From positions 1 to 6,396 of the forward strand of contig JAHEZC010000161.1 of NCBI GenBank assembly GCA_023251275.1: a DNA stretch of 6,396 nucleotides, read 5' to 3'. Numbering within the stretch: position 1 is the first letter of the stretch; each line of letters starts with the position of its first letter. Of this stretch, positions 1 to 6,396 are shown one piece after another. Made by a program: the position numbers and the translations under genes. A model generated the notes under the pieces. It searched no databases. It was not told where the DNA came from and saw only the letters and a program-made list of their open reading frames with translations. This DNA comes from Parafilimonas sp. GTDB taxonomy: Bacteria; Bacteroidota; Bacteroidia; Chitinophagales; Chitinophagaceae.

Positions 1-42
1 AAAGAAAAGGCATTGTTCAGGGAATTAGCCAATCGTACATAA
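1..42 (+). CDS. 3' end of a probable DnaJ/CbpA-type co-chaperone (partial)
   Basis: Only the last 13 codons and a TAA stop (40-42) are in the window; they read KEKALFRELANRT. A charged helical tail with an 'EKALFRELA'-like end is typical of the C-terminus of DnaJ/CbpA-family proteins, where the last substrate-binding and dimerisation region finishes. The main support is context: the next gene, 10 bases downstream on the same strand, is a CbpM-type modulator, and cbpA-cbpM is a well-known gene pair. CbpA is a cytoplasmic J-domain protein that stimulates DnaK. The J domain and client-binding domains lie outside the window, so the identification rests on a short tail plus its neighbour. Another gene ending here cannot be excluded. 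Confidence 0.6.
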   Translation, partial: KEKALFRELANRT

Positions 43-52
43 AATCTGCTTT

Positions 53-358
53 ATGCAAACTACTGATTTAATACCTGCCGCTGTATTTTGTTCTGCGCAC
101 CAGGTGGAGTTTTCGTTCATCTATTCACTACAGCAATCCGGGCTGATAGAAATAACAACTTTGGAAGAATCTGCATTTATTCCTGCGGAACAGTTACCGG
201 GATTAGAAAAATTAATAAGGCTGCACGATGAACTTGATATAAATACAGAAGGCCTCGAAGTGATTACACATTTATTGCAACGCATTAACGACATGCATAC
301 CGAAATCTCCAGTCTCAAAAACAAGCTGAGAATTTATGAAACAATGGGGGAAAAGTGA
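53..358 (+). CDS. cbpM: Chaperone modulator CbpM (MerR-like)
   Basis: This is a 101-residue cytoplasmic protein of the usual CbpM size. Residues about 5-35 (LIPAAVFCSAHQVEF followed by a GLIEI turn) look like the helix-turn-helix/wing start of MerR-type proteins. The middle (about 48-80) has the family-like run LEKLIRLHDELDINTEGLEV, followed by THLLQRI. Residues about 70-97 form a leucine-rich amphipathic helix that probably makes a coiled coil. In Escherichia coli, CbpM binds the J domain of CbpA and inhibits its co-chaperone and DNA-binding activities; the same role is inferred here. The start is the first ATG after the upstream stop, leaving a 10-base gap, so the two genes are probably co-transcribed. 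No Shine-Dalgarno sequence is visible before it, which is normal in Bacteroidota. The DNA-binding-like fold could suggest a regulator, but the cbpA-like neighbour favours CbpM. Confidence 0.88.
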   Translation: MQTTDLIPAAVFCSAHQVEFSFIYSLQQSGLIEITTLEESAFIPAEQLPGLEKLIRLHDELDINTEGLEVITHLLQRINDMHTEISSLKNKLRIYETMGEK

Positions 359-530
359 GGGTTGCTTTTTAATCTGAACTTATACAGGTTTTGAATCATT
401 CATTTTTGTCATCATTCTAACGCAATATTTTCAGAACAACTGAATTTAATTTCAACATCTTTTGCAGACACTTCATTTAGCATTCCCTATTTATTGAGAA
501 ACATCATAATTTCACCCTTTAGAATTTTTC
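359..530. other. AT-rich intergenic region between cbpM and the R-M cassette
   Basis: This spacer is about 28% GC by hand count and holds no credible ORF. I see no GC-rich hairpin followed by a T-run after cbpM; the T-run at 366-370 has no stem before it. Two small symmetric elements are present: an 11-base palindrome TGAATCATTCA (392-402) and a short inverted repeat TTCAG-AACAA-CTGAA (430-444). No exact Bacteroidota promoter (TTG about 19-21 bases upstream of TAnnTTTG) was found. The nearest -7-like match is CATTTTTG (401-408), one base off the consensus, with no correctly spaced TTG. The promoter of the methyltransferase gene should lie here because cbpM belongs to a different functional unit, but the sequence does not show where. 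Confidence 0.6.
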
Positions 531-3500
531 ATGATGAATAGCAACTTTCAGGAATTAAAATCTTTTTTGAATAAACTTTTTCAGTTTGAATCTGAAGATC
601 TGGACTTTGGCATTTATAAAATTCTTCATTACAAACGCAAAGAGGTAAAAGAATTTATTGATAAACTGCTTGTTGATAAAGTAAAGGAACAACTGCAAAC
701 CTTTACTGCAGATGAACTGAAAACCGCGAAAGATAGAATTGAAGATCTGGAGCAGGATGCAGATATACAGCGATGGTTAAAAGCTGTTGAAAAAAATGAT
801 TTAGAAAGACTTAAAATTTATCAGGAAGATTACACTCAAAAAATCAAAGATTATAAAAACGTATCCAGACAATTAGGCGCTGCCGAACTTGCTGATAACA
901 CAGAAGATTTAATTTATAACCATCTTACCCGTTTTTTCTCCCGCTATTACGACAAGGGCGATTTTATCAGTAAACGCCGTTATGGCAAAACTGAGAAATA
1001 TACAGTGCCGTACAATGGCGAGGAAACTCATTTTTATTGGGCAAATCATGACCAGTATTATATCAAGTCATCTGAATATTTTCAGCAGTTTGCGTTTAAG
1101 ATACCACAATTGAATGGCACGCTGATGGTAAATTTTAAACTAACCGATGCACAAACAGAACAGGGAAATGTAAAGGCTGAAGAAAACAAATATTTCGTGC
1201 TTAGTGAAAAAGTGCCTGAACTTACAGATGATGTGTTGAATATTTTCTTTGAATTCAGACCGCTAAACGAATCAGAAAAGAAAATCCTTACAGGCAATGG
1301 AAAACAGGATACACTGAATGAACAGGCTGCTGCAAAATTAAAAGCCGGTTTCAGTGATCAAACTATTACGGCTGAACTATGGAAGGAAGATGAGAAGCAG
1401 CAAACACTTTTACTTCGCAAGCTGCATCACTATACCCGCAAAAACACCTACGACTTCTTTATTCACAAAGACCTGAAAGGCTTTCTGCAAAGAGAACTGG
1501 ATTTTTACATTAAGAGTGAACTGGTAAAAGTGGAAGACCTTTATGTGCTCGAAAGCGAACAGCATTTTGAAAATATACGCCACAACTTTAAACTGATCAA
1601 ATGCTTTAAAAATATTGCTGATACCATCATTGATTTTTTATCGCAGATAGAAGAGTTTCAAAAGAAGCTGTGGGAAAAGAAAAAATTTGTGCTAAGCGCT
1701 GAATGGGTGATTACACTTGATAAATTAGTGCAGTGGGTTGATAAAGAAATTTTTGAAAGCATTGTTTCTGCTGTATTAAAAAATGAAGCACAAAAAGAAG
1801 AATGGAAAAAATTGTTCGGATGGAATGAATTGCCATTTAATTTAAGCGTTGACGGATTAAAAGCCGATTTGCACAACTGGTATAAACTGCCTGTTGATAC
1901 GAGGCATTTCTCTTCCGGGTTTAAAGAAACTCTTTTAAATGCTTTGAGTGACAAGATAAATATTGAGGAAGAAGCAAATGGATTGGTAATTCATAGTGAT
2001 AACTATCATGGATTGCAATTGTTGCAGGAAAAATTTCATGACCAGGTAAAGTGCATTTATATAGACCCACCATATAATATTGGTGGTGATGGGTTTTTAT
2101 ACAAAGACGGATTTCAACACAGTTCTTGGCTATCAATGTTAAACAGTCAGCTTGATTTATCAAAAAATATATTGTCTAATGATGGAGTTTCTTTTTACAG
2201 TATTGACGATGCAGAGCAAAAGAATTTAACAGAGTGTGTAAACCTTGTTTTCGGGTATAAAAATTTTATAGCTAATATCATTTGGCAAAAAAAATTTTCA
2301 CCTCAAAATGATGCAAAATGGTTAAGTGATAATCACGATTTTATTATTTGTTCTGCAAGAAATAAAGAAATATGGCGCCCTACATTACTTGTAAGAACGG
2401 AAGATCAAAATGAAAGATATTCTAATCCTGATAAAGATATTAGAGGGGAATGGGCGTCAAGTGGATTAGATGTAAAAACCTATTCTGCTGAGTATGATTA
2501 TCCAATAACTACGCCTTCTGGGAGAATTGTATATCCACCAAAAGGGTCTTGTTGGCGTTTCAGCAAGGAAAAATTAGAAGAGCTTATTACAGAAAAGAGA
2601 ATATGGTTTGGCAAAAATGGGAACAATGTTCCAAGAATTAAAAGATTTTTATCAGAAGTAAAGGCGGGAGTAACACCCTTAACCATTTGGACACATAAAG
2701 AAGTTGGGCATAATCAAGAAGCTACACAAGAATTAAAAAATATTGGCTTTTATACTTTTACTTCACCCAAACCCACGAGACTTTTAGAAAGAATATTAAA
2801 AATAGGTTCTGATAGTTTATCTTATATCCTTGATTATTTTGCAGGTTCAGGAACTTCATATCATGCCACATGCAATCTGAATAATCAAGATGGAGGAAAC
2901 AGAAAGTGCATATTAATAGAGCAGGGCAATTATGTTTATACGGTTATTCTTCCCCGAATCAAAAAAATCGCTTACAGTTTCGATTGGAAAGATGGCAAGC
3001 CCCAAAACATGAATGGGCTCGGTGTATTTATTAAATATCAACGTTTAGAACAGTATGAAGAAGCATTGGAAAACATTGCATTTAGCGCAACAGAAAAAAC
3101 TGTGCAACAGGCTTTGCAATTTGACGAATACCTGCCCAAATATTTTTTAGAGCTGGAAACCCGCGGCAGTAAAACCCTGGTAAATATAGAGGTCATGCAA
3201 AATCCATGGAACTATGCACTGAAAACCTGGGATGGCTTTACTTACGATACGGAACAGGCTGTTGATCTCGCTGAAACATTCAATTACCTCATTGGCCTGC
3301 ATGTACAGAAATACTTTACATGGAATAATGAAGAAAAAAAATATGTTTTTATATGGGGATGGAATAATGAGCGAAAGAAAAATCTTATTGTCTGGAGAGA
3401 TATTACCAACTGGAAAGTGGATGATTATGAAAAGGACAGAGACTATATCGAGAGCAAGCTCCCGTTATTCGAATATGATTACCTGTACATCAATGGCCAA

Positions 3501-3563
3501 AGTGTTGTGCCCGGCTGCTTAATGACAGAAGACATTTTTAAAACAAAAATGCTCCCTGCCTGA
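531..3563 (+). CDS. mod: Type III-like adenine DNA methyltransferase (Mod), beta class, enlarged
   Basis: This 1010-residue protein should transfer a methyl group from S-adenosylmethionine to N6 of adenine and give an R-M system its specificity. The catalytic motif DPPY is at residues 512-515, after a GLVIHSDN segment (484-491). The SAM-binding motif FAGSGT follows at 770-775, with GGNRKCILIEQ at 788-798. Motif IV before motif I is the beta-class order of type III Mod proteins. The target-recognition region should lie between them, about 570-740, containing NIIWQKKFSPQND and later WTHKEVGHNQEA, both familiar from Mod enzymes. Residues 1-480 are an extra region: a helical N-terminus (FQFESEDLDFGIYKI), a likely coiled coil (about 45-118), and a patch with WANHDQYYIK at 170-179. 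Residues 820-1010 form a C-terminal extension with ETFNYLIGLHV (915-925) and YLYING (984-989). EcoP15I Mod is only about 644 residues. ATGs at 531 and 534 are both possible starts; neither has a Shine-Dalgarno sequence. The stop lies 1 base before the helicase start, indicating an operon. Base composition changes in the core (see findings). The methyltransferase call is firm; the exact base and site are inferred. Confidence 0.92.
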   Translation: MMNSNFQELKSFLNKLFQFESEDLDFGIYKILHYKRKEVKEFIDKLLVDKVKEQLQTFTADELKTAKDRIEDLEQDADIQRWLKAVEKNDLERLKIYQEDYTQKIKDYKNVSRQLGAAELADNTEDLIYNHLTRFFSRYYDKGDFISKRRYGKTEKYTVPYNGEETHFYWANHDQYYIKSSEYFQQFAFKIPQLNGTLMVNFKLTDAQTEQGNVKAEENKYFVLSEKVPELTDDVLNIFFEFRPLNESEKKILTGNGKQDTLNEQAAAKLKAGFSDQTITAELWKEDEKQQTLLLRKLHHYTRKNTYDFFIHKDLKGFLQRELDFYIKSELVKVEDLYVLESEQHFENIRHNFKLIKCFKNIADTIIDFLSQIEEFQKKLWEKKKFVLSAEWVITLDKLVQWVDKEIFESIVSAVLKNEAQKEEWKKLFGWNELPFNLSVDGLKADLHNWYKLPVDTRHFSSGFKETLLNALSDKINIEEEANGLVIHSDNYHGLQLLQEKFHDQVKCIYIDPPYNIGGDGFLYKDGFQHSSWLSMLNSQLDLSKNILSNDGVSFYSIDDAEQKNLTECVNLVFGYKNFIANIIWQKKFSPQNDAKWLSDNHDFIICSARNKEIWRPTLLVRTEDQNERYSNPDKDIRGEWASSGLDVKTYSAEYDYPITTPSGRIVYPPKGSCWRFSKEKLEELITEKRIWFGKNGNNVPRIKRFLSEVKAGVTPLTIWTHKEVGHNQEATQELKNIGFYTFTSPKPTRLLERILKIGSDSLSYILDYFAGSGTSYHATCNLNNQDGGNRKCILIEQGNYVYTVILPRIKKIAYSFDWKDGKPQNMNGLGVFIKYQRLEQYEEALENIAFSATEKTVQQALQFDEYLPKYFLELETRGSKTLVNIEVMQNPWNYALKTWDGFTYDTEQAVDLAETFNYLIGLHVQKYFTWNNEEKKYVFIWGWNNERKKNLIVWRDITNWKVDDYEKDRDYIESKLPLFEYDYLYINGQSVVPGCLMTEDIFKTKMLPA

Positions 3564-3564
3564 T

Positions 3565-6396
3565 ATGAAGCTGACCAAACATCTTGTATTATTCCGTTAC
3601 CTGCTTCATCAATTCGGGTTTGAAAGTTTTGAGAAGCTGCGGGATGAGTTTTCAGATAAATTATCAGGTTATGATACAACGGGACGCAGTTATTTTTTGA
3701 ATGCATTAATGGCTGTAAGAAAGCGTGTACCCGAACAAAATTTACTGCACTATGATGATGTTATCAAAAGCTATGAAAATGAGTTGATCACTCACAGGAA
3801 TGAGCCATACCTCTCATTCAAATATTATCAATATTTCAGCCTGCTTTTCACAGAATATTTTTTAGATCAACTGGCTAATTCGGCGGATAATCTATTAAGA
3901 GCATTAAATGATTTTAAACATCAGCATAAAGATTTTGAAGAGCTTCCTGACTATGAAGCAAAGGATTTAAAAAAGCTTGCATACTGGATGGCTACGGGCA
4001 GCGGTAAAACCCTGCTGATGCATGTGAACTACAGGCAGATGGTAAAATATTTCGAGGATTGGGAGAATATAATTTTGATCACACCTAACGAGGGATTGAG
4101 CCAGCAACACTATGAAGAGTTCAGGAAGAGCGGTATTAAAGCAAAGATGTACAGCGGAAGTGAAGAAAGCCTGAAAACACAGGCAGGGGAAGTTTTGATT
4201 ATAGAGATCACAAAACTCACGAAAGAAAAAGAAGGCGAAGGAGTGAGTGTGGATGTGGATTATTTTTCAGAAAGCAGAAACCTCGTGTTCATTGATGAAG
4301 GGCACAAAGGACAGCGAAGCGAGGAACAGGCGTGGAAAAAATTAAGAGAGCACCTCACGAGAGGCGAGCAGTCATTCACATTTGAATATTCAGCAACGTT
4401 TGGGCAAATTATCAGTAACAGCAGCGCCGATTTGTTATATGAATACAGCAGGGCGATTATTTTTGATTATTCCTATCGTCATTTCTATGCGGATGGATAT
4501 GGAAAAGATTTTTCAGTTTTCAATATAGACTCAGCCGACGGTTATAGCGAAAAAGAAATCAATTTATTGCTAACTGCAAGCCTGCTTGGGTTTTATGAAC
4601 AGTTTATTTTATTTGAGAAAAATGAAGCAGCGCTGAAACCATATAATATCGAAAAACCTTTGTGGGTTTTTGTAGGAAGTAAAGTGATTGGCAAAAAAAG
4701 CAGTCTCACCCAGACAGATAAACAAAGCGTAAGCGACGTTACGCGAATATTGAATTTCTTTCGCAGTATATTAAGTGAGCCAGACATTTTACAGCATGAT
4801 GCGGATATTATTTTAAATGGAACTTCAGGTTTGAATAAAGAAGGTGATGATATTTTCAAAAACAGGTTCAAGCATCTGAAAGAGGAAAGACCGTCCGCGG
4901 AAACAATTCTGAGAAAAGTGTTTCATGGCGCAGGAGCTATTGAAGCCCTGCAAATAAAAAACGCAGATGGTGAAATAGGTTTGCAAACCGGTACAGGTAA
5001 AAAATATTTTGGTGTGATCAATATTGGCGATGTGTCAAGTTTCGGAAAGAAACTGGAAGAGGATACGGGCGGTGAAATACAGATACAGGATGATAATTTT
5101 GCACAGTCACTTTTTCATTCCATTTCAGAAAAGCATTCGACAGTAAATATTTTAATCGGCTCTAAAAAATTTATCGAAGGCTGGAATAGCTGGCGCGTAA
5201 GCAGCATGGGGTTGATGAATATGGGTCAGGGTGAAGGAGCGCAAATCATTCAGCTATTTGGAAGGGGAGTACGTTTGAAAGGCAGGGAATTTTCATTAAA
5301 ACGTGAAGAAACACCGGCATATCCAATCAAATCTCTGCAAACTATTTCAATTTTCGGATTAAATGCCAAATACATGAACAGCTTTCTCTCAAATATTGAG
5401 AAGGAAGTTGACAATATGAGGGAGTTTACAATACCTATCCGGTTTAATAAAAAGGAGGAATGGGAAAACAAAATCTTTACTTTTAAAACTGATGAGCGAC
5501 ATGATTTTAAAAAATATACTATTGAACTCGAAGCAAAAGAGAAAATACTCCAACGCATCCAGGTTGATTTACGACCTAAAATAACGTTGGCATCCGGCGG
5601 TTTCAACAGTCAGTTTGCCGAAGCAGAAGATGAATACATTGCAGGAATAAATCCTTTGCATGAGTTCCTTTCTTTTCTTGATTTTGAAAGGTTGCTAATT
5701 AGTTCAAACCGTTACAGGTATATCCGTAACTACAGCAACTTAGTAATATCAATTGAAGCAATAAGAAACATTATCACTTCAAATAGTTATAAATTATTCA
5801 CTGTAAAAGATCAATTCGATTTAAAACAGGCAATTTCCGGCAAACTTCAAGCCCTTGCTGAATCATTAATAAAAGATTATATCAATAAATTTTATTCGGA
5901 TAAGGAAAAAGATTTTCTTACAAAAAATCTCGTGTTTGATTATTTATCAGAAGAAAAATATCCTGAAATTTTTCCGGGTAAAAAACAAATTACCATTAAA
6001 GTACCGGAAAATAAAATATCAGAATTGCAGGAGCTTTTTAATGACCTTGCAAAATTTTATACTGAGTTTGAAATAAAAGAAATTCCTACCATTCATTTTG
6101 ACAGGCATTTGTATTCCCCGTTAGCGGCATATCGAAAAGGAAAGGAAGAAATTAAAACGATACCTGTCAAGATGAATAAAGGAGAGACCGATTTTATCAG
6201 GCATTTGAGAGAGTACCTGATTTCACAGGCAGAAAGATTGAAAGATGTGGAAGTATTTATTTTAAGAAATCTTTCAAAAAGAGGGGTTGGTTTTTTTATT
6301 GAAAGTTCATCATTTTACCCTGACTTTATTATTTGGATTGTTACCCAGCAAAAGCAAATAATTCTTTTTGTTGATCCGAAAGGTATTTTGATGATG
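3565..6396 (+). CDS. res: Type III-like restriction subunit (Res): SF2 helicase with C-terminal PD-(D/E)XK nuclease, 3' partial
   Basis: The frame is open from the ATG at 3565 to the last base, 944 codons, with no stop in the window. Residues 1-135 are a family-specific helical N-terminus (for example GYDTTGRSYFLNAL). The helicase motifs then follow in order: Walker A MATGSGKT (142-149, K148), motif II DEGH (244-247), motif III SAT (276-278), motif V EGWN (538-541) and motif VI QLFGRGVRL (563-571). Residues about 600-870 are a long, largely helical linker. The nuclease begins near E874 (GETDF) and continues with PD at 919-920 and DPK at 937-939, a clear PD-(D/E)XK pattern. Probably some tens of residues to about 100 are missing beyond the edge. 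With Mod it should use ATP to act on unmethylated DNA and cut it in the cytoplasm. The 1-base gap after mod points to translational coupling; no Shine-Dalgarno sequence is seen. Motif II has Gly where DEAH has Ala. The last 250 codons are AT-richer than the motor. A helicase-nuclease of another methylase-associated defence type is a less likely alternative. Confidence 0.9.
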   Translation, partial: MKLTKHLVLFRYLLHQFGFESFEKLRDEFSDKLSGYDTTGRSYFLNALMAVRKRVPEQNLLHYDDVIKSYENELITHRNEPYLSFKYYQYFSLLFTEYFLDQLANSADNLLRALNDFKHQHKDFEELPDYEAKDLKKLAYWMATGSGKTLLMHVNYRQMVKYFEDWENIILITPNEGLSQQHYEEFRKSGIKAKMYSGSEESLKTQAGEVLIIEITKLTKEKEGEGVSVDVDYFSESRNLVFIDEGHKGQRSEEQAWKKLREHLTRGEQSFTFEYSATFGQIISNSSADLLYEYSRAIIFDYSYRHFYADGYGKDFSVFNIDSADGYSEKEINLLLTASLLGFYEQFILFEKNEAALKPYNIEKPLWVFVGSKVIGKKSSLTQTDKQSVSDVTRILNFFRSILSEPDILQHDADIILNGTSGLNKEGDDIFKNRFKHLKEERPSAETILRKVFHGAGAIEALQIKNADGEIGLQTGTGKKYFGVINIGDVSSFGKKLEEDTGGEIQIQDDNFAQSLFHSISEKHSTVNILIGSKKFIEGWNSWRVSSMGLMNMGQGEGAQIIQLFGRGVRLKGREFSLKREETPAYPIKSLQTISIFGLNAKYMNSFLSNIEKEVDNMREFTIPIRFNKKEEWENKIFTFKTDERHDFKKYTIELEAKEKILQRIQVDLRPKITLASGGFNSQFAEAEDEYIAGINPLHEFLSFLDFERLLISSNRYRYIRNYSNLVISIEAIRNIITSNSYKLFTVKDQFDLKQAISGKLQALAESLIKDYINKFYSDKEKDFLTKNLVFDYLSEEKYPEIFPGKKQITIKVPENKISELQELFNDLAKFYTEFEIKEIPTIHFDRHLYSPLAAYRKGKEEIKTIPVKMNKGETDFIRHLREYLISQAERLKDVEVFILRNLSKRGVGFFIESSSFYPDFIIWIVTQQKQIILFVDPKGILMM

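Noticed and set aside
337..370. Rho-independent terminator after cbpM
   Set aside because: A T-run exists at 366-370, but the preceding bases form no convincing GC-rich stem.
401..408. CATTTTTG as a Bacteroidota -7 promoter element
   Set aside because: It is one base off TAnnTTTG and no TTG lies 19-21 bases upstream; matches of this quality arise by chance in AT-rich DNA.
359..530. CRISPR array, tRNA or attachment-site repeat in the intergenic region
   Set aside because: There are no repeated units, no cloverleaf-like arms and no direct repeat matching the other end of the window.
3232..3522. A 96-codon + strand frame overlapping the end of mod
   Set aside because: It is an alternative frame of mod, whose own frame has conserved-looking segments across this stretch and ends properly at 3563.
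4981..5007. A second Walker A-like string in Res (QTGTGKKYFG, residues about 474-483)
   Set aside because: The Lys is followed by Lys rather than Ser/Thr and no hydrophobic strand precedes it. It lies between motifs III and V of one helicase, and the true Walker A is at 142-149.
5250..5606. A 118-codon reading frame on the minus strand
   Set aside because: It lies wholly inside the res coding frame, where motif VI is clearly encoded on the + strand. Its composition looks like a shadow and it has no recognisable motif.

Overview
The window looks like a stretch of a Bacteroidota chromosome. The evidence is the overall low GC, the lack of a Shine-Dalgarno-like sequence before any of the three visible gene starts, and a CbpM-type chaperone modulator of the Bacteroidota kind. 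I infer the phylum from these traits; a finer placement, for example near Chitinophagaceae or Sphingobacteriaceae, would be a guess.

Layout: all genes are on the + strand. Positions 1-42 are the last 13 codons and stop of a gene that, from context, is a DnaJ/CbpA-type co-chaperone. Ten bases later comes cbpM (53-358), its MerR-like modulator, so the left edge is the end of an ordinary chaperone operon. An AT-rich intergenic stretch of 172 bases (about 28% GC by hand count) follows, with no convincing promoter or terminator. Next comes a two-gene restriction-modification cassette: a 1010-residue beta-class adenine DNA methyltransferase (531-3563), then, after a 1-base gap, a superfamily 2 helicase with a C-terminal PD-(D/E)XK nuclease (3565 to beyond the right edge). 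The second gene is open to the last base, with 944 codons visible.

How the genes work together: methyltransferase plus helicase-nuclease is the Mod/Res arrangement of type III restriction-modification. Mod would set sequence specificity and protect host DNA by N6-adenine methylation. Res would use ATP to act on unmodified DNA and cleave it. The pair is not a textbook EcoP1I/EcoP15I type. Mod carries about 480 residues ahead of its catalytic core and about 190 residues behind it, and Res has a Gly in the third position of the DEAH box (DEGH).

The most informative signal beyond annotation is compositional mosaicism. The catalytic and target-recognition core of mod is AT-richer and almost lacks CTG leucine codons, unlike both flanks of the same gene. 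The C-terminal part of res is also much AT-richer than its motor domain. Both fit module exchange in a mobile defence cassette. I did not find a wholly new system; the best-supported reading is a divergent type III-like R-M cassette next to a housekeeping chaperone operon.
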